Notes under the pieces: generated by a model | The model's input: only the letters and a program-made list of their open reading frames with translations | Told to the model about the DNA's origin: nothing | The model's database searches: none | Part shown: piece by piece, positions 1 to 11,315 of the stretch | Layout of the letters: every line of letters begins with the position of its first letter | Position numbering within the stretch: position 1 is the stretch's first letter | Position numbers and translations under genes: made by a program | Source of the DNA: Ephydatia muelleri | Lineage: Eukaryota; Porifera; Demospongiae; Spongillida; Spongillidae | Length of the DNA: 64,000 bases | NCBI GenBank assembly: GCA_013339895.1 | Contig: JABACO010000005.1 | Coordinates: forward strand, 13,078,805 to 13,142,804 | Reading direction: 5' to 3'

Positions 1-9
1 TCCACACAG

Positions 10-622
10 GGAGGTACCTTCACTGCTGGAGTACTGGAGCTATAACTACAACTTCCACACCTTCTTGGCAGGTCCAACCTGTACCTTGAAGGAATATCTC
101 AACTTTGTGGATGGCTCCAACTTCAAAGCCACACCCACCCAAAATGGCGATGGAAAGGTTTGTATATATTAATTGTGATCTACTAAAGTGTGCACACAAT
201 ATGACAATATTCGTGACAATATATAGATACGTACAATGTATGTACATAGGTACAGACATAATGTATACACACATACACACACATACATACACACATACAT
301 ACATACATACATACATACATACATACATACATACATGCATACATACATGCATACATGCACGCACGCACACACGCACGCACACACGCACACATGCACGCAC
401 ACATGCACGCACTCACGCAGACACACACACACACACACACATACAGACTGGACTTACTTTCTTCTGTTTCTGCCTTCTAGAGTAAGGAGAACCAGAAGTG
501 GAGCCACCTGTGTTGGTATGTGTAGCTGTATAGAGGCATAATGAACATATATGTTATGAATGTAGGCACATGTAACACACAAACACACACACACACGCAC
601 ACACACCCACAAACACACACCC

Positions 623-654
<32 letters not shown>

Positions 655-677
655 ACCCACACACACACACACCCACA

Positions 678-708
<31 letters not shown>

Positions 709-2684
709 CACACACACACACACACAAACACACACATACACATCCCTCCCATGTCAGTATGCAGTGATCACAACACTCCTCAAATCGCTCCTCTGCTTAG
801 TCATACATCTGGTGCTGGTGACACGATATCCCATGGACAGCATCCTAGGTAAACCACTTTGAAGCCTTATTCTAAATGGAGCTCATTACCCACTCCACAG
901 CCCCTGACCTTTCACTCTTGTCGAGGATGCAGGCTGTGTACCTAGCAGGAGTCCATACAAGGATGCGCTATTACTTCATCTGGTTGTTGAGTGAGGGGGG
1001 CATGGGGAGGAGGGTGTAGTGTAGGGAGGAGGTAGTGGGATGGATGGGGAGGAGGTAATGGGATGGATGGGGAGGAGGTAATGGGATGGATGGTGAGAAG
1101 GTGGGGAGGAGGTAATGGGATGAATGGGGAGGAGGTAATGGGATGGATGGGAGGAGGTAATGGAATGGATGACAGTAGGAGATGTCAATTGCATATTAGG
1201 CACACTTTGAAGGATTTTTTTGTTTAGCCGAGAGCATCAACAACTACATTGGTCTGGGTTTCAGTGGTTACAAGGAAGGCAAACCAGTGTGGGACGTTTG
1301 CAAGAATGTTCACTTGTTGTGCAGAGTGGGTCATGTGAATGCAGGGGTGGGTCATGTGATGCAGAGGTGGGTCATGTGATGCAGAGGTGGGTCATGTGAT
1401 GCAGAGGTGGGTCATGTGATGCAGAGGTGGGTCATGTGATGCAGAGGTGGGTCATGTGATGCAGAGGTGGGTCATGTGATGCAGAGGTGGGTCATGTGAT
1501 GCAGAGGTGGGTCATGTGATGCAGAGGTGGGTCCATGTGAGGCAGAGGTGGGCCATGTGATGCAGAGGTGGGTCATGTGATGCAGAGATGGGTCATGTGA
1601 TGCAAACATGGGTCATGTGATGCAGAGGCGGGTCATGTAATGCAGATAAACCTTTATTACTGCTGCTCTTTCCATTGGTGGTCTCAGTTTGGTACCAACT
1701 TCAGAGCAGTGATCAACGGATGGAATGTGACAACATCGCTATGGTTACGACGGTGAGGGCTTTGTTAAATGATAACAAGAGGGAGGGAGGGGTTATTTTA
1801 TCGTCGCAACTCCTCTCACGTCCGTACAGAGTGTGTTACGATCGTGTTCCGCCCTCGTTTGTGATATCACCAACCATGACGGTGTGGCTGGTCTCGGCCA
1901 TGTGGCACGGCTTTTATCCAAGCTACTACCTCACCTTTGTGTGTTGTGGGTTCATCACTGAAGCAGCAAGAAAGGTTAACTGGCTGCTGACCTGCAGTGT
2001 TTTGTGGTGCCTCTTTCAATCTATTCTTACTCCCTCTTCCTTCTCTCTTCCTCCTCCCCATGACATGCTTTGACTCGCAAAATTGGTCACAGATGCGTCG
2101 CTTGCTAAATCATCACTTTCAAACGGACCCTGTGAGGAAGAGATTGTATGATGTAGCTACTGTTGCCACGACACTGTTCTTCACTGATTTTGCAGCCATT
2201 TGCTTTCAGCTACTCTTCTTGCACAAATGTCTACGATTGTGGAGGTAAGTTTGACTAGGGTGGGTGGTGGGTGTGATGGTGGGTGTGATGGTGGTGGTGG
2301 TGGTGGGTGTGATGGTGGGTGTGATGGTGGTGGTGGTGGTGGGTGTGATGGTGGGTGTGATGGTGATGGTGGTGGTGGGTGTGATGGTGGTGGTGGTGGT
2401 GGTGGGTGATGGTTGTGGTGATGTTGGTGGTGTGGGTATGCTTGACATTAAACTCTAATACATTGTTTTCCAGTTATTTCTACTATGCACCATTTGTGGT
2501 GGTTGTGTTGATATCCGTTATTCCAATTCCTGGAGACCACAAGATTGCAAGAAAGAGCACCAAACAATCTAAAGTGAGAGTTCGGGAACACCGAAAAATA
2601 AAAAAGTACACACGCAGACAAATGCTCCTGTACAGACATAGACACTCCCACGCACCCTGCACAGACAATGGGGTTGAAATGTAA
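10..2684 (+). CDS. MBOAT1/2-like lysophospholipid acyltransferase, 3' part (tandem copy 1)
   Basis: Membrane-bound O-acyltransferase that would transfer an acyl chain from acyl-CoA to a lysophospholipid in the ER membrane. The 5' exons lie outside the window. Exons read as 10-157, 758-848, 901-990, 1228-1325, 1688-1752, 1830-1974, 2093-2244 and 2474-2684; all phases match the complete paralogue downstream, giving 332 codons plus stop. The family signature is clear: ESINNYIGLGF...GKPVWDVCKN, GWNVTTSLWL (putative catalytic Asn) and VSAMWHGFYPSYY (catalytic His). The C-terminus is a basic tail ending DNGVEM. An ATTAAA at 2687-2692 may serve polyadenylation. Odd point: the exon ending at 1325 runs into a 20-bp minisatellite and its last codons differ from the paralogue (NVHLLCR instead of NVKPWDVE); the donor AGA|GTGGGT keeps frame but is inferred. 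A short open stretch at 481-515 could be an extra exon but has no counterpart in copy 2. Confidence 0.82.
255..740. repeat. CA and ACAT microsatellites in an MBOAT copy 1 intron
   Basis: The intron between exons 10-157 and 758-848 is mostly (ACAT)n at about 285-350 and (CA)n-rich blocks at about 360-440 and 573-735. The long open frames across it are low-complexity repeats, not proteins. Confidence 0.95.
1000..1172. repeat. 22-bp intronic minisatellite
   Basis: About seven imperfect copies of GGAGGAGGTAATGGGATGGA(TG) fill most of the intron between exons 901-990 and 1228-1325 of MBOAT copy 1. Confidence 0.85.
1319..1645. repeat. 20-bp minisatellite abutting an MBOAT exon
   Basis: About sixteen copies of GCAGAGGTGGGTCATGTGAT directly follow the coding part of exon 1228-1325. 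Each unit contains a CAG and a GTGGGT, so it carries acceptor-like and donor-like signals in tandem. In the paralogue this intron is only 54 bp (7860-7913), so the array is an expansion specific to copy 1. Confidence 0.9.
2256..2430. repeat. GGT/GGTGTGATGGT-rich minisatellite
   Basis: Imperfect tandem copies of GGTGGGTGTGATGGT with (GGT)n expansions fill the last intron of MBOAT copy 1. Confidence 0.9.
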
Positions 2685-2692
2685 AGATTAAA

Positions 2693-3122
2693 AGTTGTTT
2701 TCTTACACACCGCTAATTTTCTTACACACCGCTAATTGTGCTCAGTGAATTCCATTATGTGGTGATGTGGTTCATTCCTCGTAGGCCCGTAGCCAGGTTG
2801 CGTAGCCAGGTTGCGTAGCCAGGTTGCGTGTTGGGTGTGTGTGTGTGTGTGTGCAAAGCATGTTATAAGTGGACTCAACCATGCAATGGCATAGCCAGGA
2901 TAATATACATGTATGTATGGTAGGGTACACACTGCCAGATGCAGGATTTGTATGAAATTGAGAAAGCCCCCGCCGGGGGAAGGTGCGGGAGGGGTGGCCC
3001 CCTGCTGCCCACTAGGAGGTATGGGGGAGTGCTGCAAGCTCCCCCATCGGGGTCTGGGGCAGAGCCCCAGGAGCCAATGCTTGTTTGATGCATAAAACTA
3101 CAAAAACTTTGTAAATTATTTT
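2693..3122. other. Intergenic; short tandem repeats only
   Basis: Holds three direct copies of GTAGCCAGGTTGC at about 2790-2828, a short TG run at 2835-2853 and a GC-rich stretch near 2965-3075. I see no gene. Confidence 0.6.
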
Positions 3123-3125
3123 TTA

Positions 3126-3853
3126 GGCCACACCAAACTAATCTTTAGTTTCTGGTCCCCGCCCGCATCCCTTTTATCAGAAATAAGTTTATTGAGACTA
3201 TAATAATATTCATAAGAATTATCATATTCATTGCTCCTTGGCGTCCATATTAAAGCATGCATGACCCTAGTGAACTGTAGTGTCGTTTCTTTGAACAAGA
3301 CGATATATCCTTGGAAGATATGCCAAGCCAATGGTGAAAATATTCTATATCAATACAATTGAACCCTGTTTGGAAACGGAACAGACAGGCGTTCTATTAT
3401 TTGGGTAAGTCGAAAGACATGCAGTTTGGACGCGATAGACTTAGAAATTGATATAAAAGACAGTGTAAGCGCATTTGTGCCATTCATCAAGTTTATAATT
3501 GGCGATAGAAGTACGACTACTACTGTCCCGGGCCAGTCAGTATTTGAAGTTCTAATGAGCGCCCAACGTATCACGAGTCTTCCTAAGAGAATAGAAATAT
3601 AAAACAACAACTGTTTCGTGGCATACACCATTGCTTGTCTCTCAAGGGTCTGCATACTTCTGCTGTTGCTCGCGCAGCATGTATCCAAGTACTCATCAGT
3701 GTTCTATTGAAACGTACTAAAATAAGGTAGATGTCATGTATCAATGTCAGTGGTGGGCCGTTAATAAAGTCCTAAAGTCCCAATCACCCGCCCGCCCGCA
3801 TGCTATAATTATAATGAAGAGGACCAGAAACTAAAGATTAGTTTGGTGTGGCC
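3126..3853. mobile_element. 728-bp DNA transposon/MITE with perfect 33-bp TIRs (PIF/Harbinger-like)
   Basis: The first 33 bases (3126-3158, beginning GGCCACACCAAACTAATC) are an exact reverse complement of the last 33 (3821-3853). TTA is found on both outer sides (3123-3125 and 3854-3856), a 3-bp target duplication typical of PIF/Harbinger. The interior holds a 112-codon open frame on the minus strand (3350-3688) that I do not recognise and no transposase, so this is probably non-autonomous. Perfect termini suggest recent insertion. Confidence 0.85.
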
Positions 3854-3856
3854 TTA

Positions 3857-5771
3857 TATGATTTCCATGCCTGTGAGCACAGATGCTTAGATTCCACTTG
3901 TCTAGTGGAAAAGGTTTGTTCACAAGTCAGAACCAAGCAGACGACAACTGTAACAGGCATCTTTTTGTATGAATACTCTCTAAATAAAGGAGGGAATGTC
4001 GGAGTTCTTGCTTTTGGGATGGGTTACTGACTAGATAGGGAGCTGTTTACGCCGAATATGATACATGCATGATGCCTTGTAGCCATCTTTCCGATCCTGC
4101 ATTTGGATAGTACCAGTGCTCTTATATGCACACGTGCACAAAATATAGTCTCGTACCCAGACCCTGATTCCCACAGCTGCGGATGGATTACATCACCGCT
4201 ACGTGAAGATCAATTCTGTCCAGTGATTATGTAACAATATCAATCCAGCGTCGCGAGGAATTTAATTACGTAGCCATGAATTTAATTAATTACAGAACGG
4301 AAATTGTCCTGTACTACTAGCAACAATGCTGTACCTCAAACTATGCCGGAATGACTTAAGCCAAAAGAAACGCTATCATTTACTTAGTACTGTTGCTACC
4401 ACTACTAAGATTGCGATATGTAGCTAAAGATAACGTCTCTTTGCTCAACTTCAATTCTCTTTCATGGCCAGAGAGAAAATTTGTGTGCCCTTTCCTGGAA
4501 CAAACTGCACAATGAGCTTGAGACTACAACTCCTGTCTTGTACATTGTATTGAGGTCTTGCATCCCATTGCATTGAAAAAGTGTTGCTTTTACTCTTAGA
4601 GTAAACAAATCGATGCCAGAGACTAACCTCTGTGTGTCTGTCTCTGTGTGTGTTTGTGTGTGTGTGTGTCTGTGTGTGTGTGTCTGTGTGTGTGTGTGTG
4701 GGTGTGTGAAAGGGAAGGAAAGAAGGTTAGATGGTGAAGAGAGATGTGGCATTAAGTACATGCTTTGTCGGCAAAACATACACCATATGCTGCACCAGCC
4801 TTTGATCCCTCTCAAACAATCACAACACGTACTAAAAGAACGTACGTTTGAAACTAAAACAGAGCATATACATACTTTTGTTTGGACCATGCATATTATT
4901 TGTGTAAGTCTACGTTTGGTTCCAGTCTTCTAATTAGTCCACATCTGTTTGGATGTCAACCTTCTTTGCTAACTTTAATGCGCGCAGGTTTCATTGTGTG
5001 TATGTGTGTGAGTTTGTGTGTGTGTGTGTGTGTGTGCGTGCGCGCGCGAGCGTCTCTCGGTGTTGTGTGTGTGCCTCGTTGTGTGTGTTGTGTATACGTA
5101 GCTAAAGTAGCATGTTAAAGTATACGCTCTTACCTGATCGGTCGTTAAACTTACAAGCGGCGAAACTACCAACACAATGCTTGCTTTCTTGGTGTTCCGA
5201 GATCAGCGAGAGTGAAAGCGAAGGTCTCCATCCACCGTTTGCTTTCTGTCTGCGCATGCAGGCGTCACTCGTCTCCTTGCTCGTCAAACAGGGTCTGCAG
5301 TGGCGGAAGGTAGACTATAGGAATATATAATGACGTGGGTGTGCCAGATCAAGGTAGGGCTGCCTTCTGGCGCCGCAGCTGTACAGCGCAGAATTATCGA
5401 TATGTTTCACGATTGAGCAAAAAGATTACAGTGAATAATAATTTTGCTCAGTAAAGTTGGGGGCGGGTAAACACCCCGTCTTCGCCGCCATTTTCGATTG
5501 TGATGTGCTGGTTCAGCTGTAACAAAGATGACATCTTGTTTCTATGGAGTGATAAGAATTGCCATTACATGATTATTTGATGGATTGAGGCTTTTCGTTG
5601 GTTGGTGCACGGGTTGTACACTCCAAAAAAGCTCTTAGAAAAACACTTTCGTGATGCACATTGTGTGTTTCTACAGTAATCAGTATCTGGTGACAGTCTT
5701 TACAACCCACGCGTGAGAAATAAAAAGTGTGCGTGGGGCGTGGCGCACGATACTCGGCGAAAAAACAAGCG
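3857..5771. other. Intergenic region upstream of MBOAT copy 2
   Basis: Contains TG microsatellites at about 4630-4705 and 5008-5045. At 4146 there is a terminus TAGTCTCGTACCCAGACCC like that of the RecQ-bearing elements, followed by CGGATGGATTACATCACCGC, which recurs near 34668; no matching right end is close by. No gene is visible. The promoter of the downstream MBOAT gene presumably lies in the last few hundred bases but no motif stands out. Confidence 0.5.
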
Positions 5772-5901
5772 ATGGCATCATCGATGTTCGCAACGTTCGA
5801 ATCCAACGCTCAGGCGCTGTCAAAGCAATACGCGGTACCTATTGATCAGGTAAAAACGCAGGCCAGCTGACTGTCTCGCATGCGCATAATGAACCTACTT
5901 C

Positions 5902-5933
<32 letters not shown>

Positions 5934-8900
5934 TTCCTTCCCCTCACTTAAGGTTCGGTTCCTCACCCTCCTACTGCTAGGCTACCCGTTGGGAGCGCTC
6001 TACCGCTATGGTCTCCATCCTAGCCGCACCAGCCTCACGGCCCGTCACGTGTTCTCCACGTCGCTAGGGATACTATTCGGACTTCTGTGCTTCGGCTGGA
6101 GCCAGATGTTCCTTCTTTTCTTCATGACCGGGGTGTGCTACGCCATGCTACTCTGGCTGCCTACCACCGTCGTCCACTTGTACACGGTCGTGTTCGCCAT
6201 GGTCTGCGTGAGTATGGGACACGTGTACAGAATGCTTACAGACTACGAAGGTTGGAACATCGATTTCTCTTTGTAGGTTCTGTTTTTTATTAATTAATCT
6301 TCTTCGACATGAGTGCAGTCTCACCCTTTTCCTCATCCCTGTCTCCCTCTCTCCCTTCTCTCTTGCCCTCCCCTTCTCTCTCTCTCTCCCTCCTCCTCTC
6401 TCTCTCTCCCTCCCTCTCTCTCCCTCTACCTCTCTCTCATACAGGCCATTGATGGTGATGGTACAAAGAGTGTCTCTGACAGCGTTTGCTCTTAATGATG
6501 GTATCTTCCACTCATTTCACGCTCAAAATCCTATTTCACTTGACTTTTTTCCAACCAACCAGGAATTGCACGTGCAGATTCAGATAATGAGCAGAAGCTG
6601 ACGTATGCTGCCTTATTTGTTCAATCCTCCATCCAATACTCCCCCCTCTCTCCCTCTCCCTCCCTCCCCCCCTCACCCTCTCCTCCACAAGGGAGGTACC
6701 TTCACTGCTGGAGTACTGGAGCTATAACTACAACTTCCACACCTTCTTGGCAGGTCCGGCCTGTACAATGAAAGAGTATCTCAACTTTGTGGATGGCTCC
6801 AACTTCACGACAAAGACGTCTAATAGAAATGGCAGCGATGTTAAGGCATGTGTGTGTATGGGGTGTATATATATGTGGTGTGTGGGGGGGGGGGGGGGAG
6901 GTTGTCGTTCAAGCTTGTATGGGTATATCTGTGTGGGGGCTTGCATGTGTGTGTAGGACTAAGTCATCATATCTGTGTTTCTCTCTAAATTAAACTAATT
7001 GATGTGGTTTTATAAGTATCCTAATCACACAATCCCACCTAGTTGAGACATGACCACCATTGAGTGGTGGTGTCAACATGCATAGGCATGTTGTGGTGGT
7101 GTCAACAAGCATGGCAACTGTTTATTGACCATATATGGTACTTCCCTGGATAGCAGCATAAACAGCTGCTTTTTATGACTGCTGAGCACCATGTATTTGA
7201 ATGTACCCCCCAGCAGTTTTGATGTGGCTGGTTTTCTCCTCCTTCCAGTACCCAGTGCTGGGAAGGCTATCTGAAGCGGTAGTGTGTGTGGTGCTCCACC
7301 AGGTCATCAGTGCTCAGTACCCGATTGACAGCATCTTGAGTAAGCCTACTGGTGGCAGCGGATGTTCTTCTTTAACATGCACATGGTGTTCTTTTCCCCC
7401 TCCTTCGCTCTTCCTTCACTCTCTCATCACTTCCTTTAAATCACTCACTTTCATTGATCCTCCCTCTCTCCTTCCTCCCCTCCCTCCCATCTTCACACCT
7501 TCCTCTCCTTCCTCCCCTCTCTCCCCTCTTCACACCTTCCCTCTTCTCCCTCCCCTCCCTCCTCCCTCTTTCCCTTGCAGAACCAGATTACTCTCTTCCC
7601 ACAAGGATTCTCCTTGCACACATCATCATGTTTCACGTTCGTAGCCGCTACTACTTTGTGTGGTTGCTAGGTAAATTCCTTCCCCCCCCCTACCCCCCCG
7701 CCACACACACACACACACACACACTAATTGAGGTTACAATGTTTGTCTATTTCAGTGGAGAGCATCAACAACTTCATTGGTCTTGGGTTCGGTGGTTACG
7801 ACAAGGAAGGCAAACCAGTATGGGACGTTTGCAAGAATGTGAAACCATGGGATGTGGAGGTAGGGCTGTCATTCTTGGGTTGGCCCAGTTACCTAGTTAC
7901 CGTGCCTCTGCAGTTTGGCACTAACTTCAGATCTGTCATAACTGGATGGAATGTTACGACCTCTCTATGGCTTCGAAGGTAAGATTCTCCGTATGGGTTT
8001 AGAAATTTTTTGGGTGGGGGTGGGGGGGCATTATGTATATAAGGTGCACAAGTTTATATTGGACACATCCTCTGGTCTCTCCCCCCCCCCTCCCAATCTT
8101 GTTTACATTCTTATACCGCTGATCTAAGAGATCATCCATAAACTGACCTTCTGTTGCCCATCCTCCTCCCTCCCTCTTTCCTCCTTTCCTCCTCCTCCCC
8201 CTCCCCCCTCTTTCCCTCCTCATCCTCTCCCCCTCTTTTCCTCTCCTCCTCCTCCTCTTCCTCCCCCCTCTTTCCCTTCCTTCCTCTCCCCCTACTTTCC
8301 CTCCTCCTCCTCTCCCCCTTCTTTCCCTCCTCCTCTCCCCCTCTTTCCCTCCTCCTCCTCTTCTCTCCTCCTCTCCCCTCTTTCCTCCTCCTCTCCCCCT
8401 CTTTTCCTCCTCCTCTCCCCCTCTTTCCTCCTCCTCTCCCCCTCTTTCCCACCTCCTCCTCTCCCCCTCTTTCCTCCTCCTCTCCCCCTCTTTCCTCCTC
8501 CTCTCCCCCTCTTTCCTCCTCCTCTCCCCCTCTTTCCTCCTCCTCTCCCCCTCTTTCCTCCTCCTCTCCCCCTCTTTCCTTCCTCCTCCTCTCCCCCTCT
8601 TTCCTCCTCCTCTCCCCCTCTTTCCCTCCTCCTCCTCTCCCCCTCTTCCTCCTTCCTCCCCTCTCCCCCTCTTTCCTCCTCCTCTCTCTCCCCCCTCTTC
8701 CCTCCTCCTCTTCCTCCTCTCCCCTCTTTCCCTCCTCTCTCTCCCCTCTTTCCTCCTCCTCTCCCCCTCTTTCCTCCTCCTCTCCCCCTCTTTCCCCTCC
8801 TCCTCCCCCTCTTTCCTCCTCCTCTCCCCCTCTTTCCCCTCTCCTCTCCCCCTCTTTCCTCTCCTCGTCCCCCTCTCTTTCCTCCTCCTCCTCTCCCCCT

Positions 8901-10252
8901 CTTTCCTCCTCCTCTCCTCCCCCTCTTTCCTCTTCCCTCTGGTCCCTTCCTCCCCGCTCCCCTCTTTCCCTCCTTCCCGCTCCCGCCTCGTTCTGTTCCC
9001 TCCTCTTCCTCCCTCCCTCCCCCCGCTTTCCCTCCTACTCCTCCCTCCCCTCTTTCCCTTCCCTCTCGCCCTGCTCCCCTCTTTCCCTCCTCCCCTCCCC
9101 CTCTTTCCTTCCCTCCTCTCCCTCCCCATCTTTCCTCCTCCCCTCCCCCTTCCACCCTCTTTTCCCTCCTTCCCCTCTCCCGCCTCTTCCCTCCCCTCCT
9201 CACCCCTCTTCCCCTTCGCCTCACTTCACTACCTCCCTCTCCATTCCTCTTCCCGCTCGTGCACGCCTCTGTCCCTCCTACTCCTCTCCCCATCTTTTCC
9301 CCTCTGATTCCTTCTTCTTCTTCTCCTCAGGTATCCCCCTCGTTCTACCCGTCCTCTTCTGCTTCTCTCCTCTCCCTCCCTCCATTCCTTCCTTGCTTAC
9401 CCTCTCACCACAGGATATGTTACAACAGGGTGTCGTATGGTTGGATTAGTCCTATTCTGGCCTCCTGGGTTCTGTCGGCTGTCTGGCATGGCTTCTATCC
9501 AGGCTACTATTTCTGTTTCTTGAGTGGTGCCATTATGCAGGCTGCTTCTGTCAATGTAATGACTCATCTCCAACTTCACTCCCTCCTCCCCCTCCCACCT
9601 CACTCCCTCCCTCCCCACCTCACTTCTCAACTCTCCCCTTTCCAATTCTTAGACCATTGTTGCATGATGTGATGTTTGTAGGTCTGGGGAGGCGAGCTTA
9701 TATCGGCCCCCCCCCCCCCACACACACACCTCTAAGCCACACCCACTGCTTCCTCCAGATGCGCAGGCTCTTGTGGAATCATTTCCAGACGAGCGAGACA
9801 TGGAGGAGGATATACGATGTTGCCACCTGGGCCACCTCCCACACCTTGCTGAACTACGGGGCCATGTGCTTCGTACTGCTCTCAGTGGAGAAGTGCTGGA
9901 AGCTGTGGAAGTAAGGGGGAGGGGCACTCAAGGGGTCTCACTGGATCATTGCAACGTTGTCCCCTTCTACGTGTGGGGATCATGTGACTCTTGTACATAC
10001 TCTTGCACATGGGACTACACATAGGTCTTCTTACGTGATGGTCACATGGTTTCATAAGTGGGATCACATGATTCTCACCTGTGGATCACATGAGCTTCCT
10101 TTCAATGCAGGTTCTACTACTTCTTCCCACTCATAATTGTCTCGTGCGCTGCTTGGTTGCCTGTATCCCATAGCAAGAAAGAGCCCCAGAATGATGGTCA
10201 TCGGAACGGGACGCAGATGGATGACCATCGGAACGGGATCAAAGTACAATGA
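5772..10252 (+). CDS. MBOAT1/2-like lysophospholipid acyltransferase (complete, tandem copy 2)
   Basis: Multi-pass ER acyltransferase of the MBOAT family, closest in layout to vertebrate MBOAT1/MBOAT2 (phospholipid remodelling). Twelve exons keep one frame: 5772-5849, 5953-6272, 6445-6500, 6563-6602, 6692-6845, 7249-7339, 7581-7670, 7756-7859, 7914-7978, 9414-9555, 9759-9910, 10111-10252, giving 477 aa (family about 490-520). It starts MASSMFATFESNAQALSKQY. Hydrophobic segments alternate throughout. The signature ESINNFIGLGFGGYDKEG, the Asn of GWNVTTSLWL (about residue 324) and the His of SAVWHGFYPGYY (about 358) are intact. Notable: the donor after exon 6692-6845 is GC (AAG|GCATGT); intron 7860-7913 is only 54 bp and has no stop, so retention would add 18 residues (VGLSFLGWPSY...) between the conserved blocks; the next intron is a 1.4-kb polypyrimidine tract. 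The tail is hydrophilic and ends IKVQ. Confidence 0.9.
5903..5933. repeat. Poly-C tract in MBOAT copy 2 intron 1
   Basis: 31 consecutive C between exon 1 and exon 2. One of several 25-41-base C or G runs in the window. Confidence 0.95.
6300..6440. repeat. CT-rich intron
   Basis: The intron before exon 6445-6500 is a CTCTCCCT-rich pyrimidine tract running into the acceptor. Confidence 0.8.
8080..9340. repeat. 1.26-kb polypyrimidine minisatellite intron (CCTCCTCCTCTCCCCCTCTTT)n
   Basis: Almost the entire intron between exons 7914-7978 and 9414-9555 is C/T only, built on a roughly 21-bp unit TTTCCTCCTCCTCTCCCCCTC and degraded variants. The plus strand is nearly purine-free. The long open frames on both strands are Pro/Ser/Leu-rich or Gly/Arg/Glu-rich translations of this repeat and are not genes. 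Such tracts can form triplex (H-DNA) structures. Confidence 0.95.
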
Positions 10253-10708
10253 CATACAGGTTTTTTTAGCCACAAATATTAGCTCATTGCGTTCTTAGCA
10301 TTTTCATTTTTGTTCTGTTTTTAAACATTTTATTCGCGTGGAAATATCGTGATCAATCGTGGTAGTGGCGACATATATGATCGCAAGCGGTTTTTAATTC
10401 ACTGTAATCCAAATGTTAACTTGCTGCAATCAATCACGATATCTTAATTTAATTGATCTAATTTAAATTCCGTGATCGTTCAGGATCATGAATACGCATG
10501 CGTACTACTGAGCCTTGGTTTTTAGTAGTCTCGTACCCAGACCCACCATGACGTAAAGTATAAACACTACGACAGGTGGGTCTGGGAATATCGTCGAACA
10601 TTTTTGTTCCAGCGTCCCTGATTTTTGACGACGGAAGTTTACATCTAAATTTAGATTTACGTAATATCCGTGCTCACACAAATTAATTTGCACCACTCAA
10701 CTTTTACG

Positions 10709-11014
10709 ATGAACCACTGCAAAGTATGCTCAACCCCTGTTATGCAACGAAAGAACAGAAAGAAGCTTGGAGTGCTGTCGACGAATTGCTGCATCAACAA
10801 ATTGGTGGATCTAGCTACGCAGTCGGGTTGGGACCATGAAGATGCGCGAAAAAAATTTGCGGTCCAAGGCTATGTGTGTTTGACGTGTTATCGTACTGTT
10901 GATAAGTGTTCATCTTTGGAGAGTTTACTTCAAACACAGACACACAGACAACATTGGTCCTTGTACAATCACCATCCTTGGCGCCTAGGCACCTGCTCGC
11001 TTTGTCTGATCTAG
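10709..11014 (+). pseudogene. Cys-rich zinc-finger-like protein gene of element A
   Basis: An open frame starting MNHCKVCSTPVMQRKNRKK has CxxC near the start, then a helical middle (LVDLATQSGWDHEDARKKF) and a second CxxC (GYVCLTCYRTVDK). This C-x2-C ... C-x2-C layout resembles an N-terminal zinc-associated domain. A similar open frame (MSKSCRICDS...) sits at the equivalent end of element B (45371 downward). The frame loses homology beyond about residue 85, so the 3' part is probably deleted. Function unknown; DNA binding at the termini would be an inference. Confidence 0.55.
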
Positions 11015-11315
11015 TTGTGATATCACTCTTATAACAGCTGTCAATGCTAACATGTGGGGTGCTGAATACTTAGCAGCTGTCCCTATATAATCACTTCTCA
11101 CACAAAGGGGATGAATGATAGTTGGACAGGAAAGCTTTACATTTACAATCAGTGCACTCCCAGTTCTTTCACAACATGCACAACCCAAAACTTGTGCTGT
11201 TGAACAGACAAAGTAAGAGCATAATAATAGAATGCCTGCACATCTGTTGTTGAACACTACTTCTTCATTTCTTTTGAGGTAGTTCTAATGCTGAGGTCAG
11301 ATTTGTTTACATAAA

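Noticed and set aside
105..760. Several Thr/His or Cys/Val open frames over CA/TG repeats (also at 27.1-28.4, 29.3, 30.9 and 62.2 kb)
   Set aside because: Microsatellite translations inside introns or intergenic DNA.
1228..1645. MBOAT copy 1 as a pseudogene because the exon runs into a minisatellite and a stop
   Set aside because: A donor AGA|GTGGGT at 1325/1326 restores phase 0 and the correct join to FGTNFRAVINGWN, so the gene can still be intact.
7999..9449. Long open frames (up to 431 codons) on both strands of the polypyrimidine region
   Set aside because: Pure low-complexity translation of an intronic repeat between two well-defined MBOAT exons.
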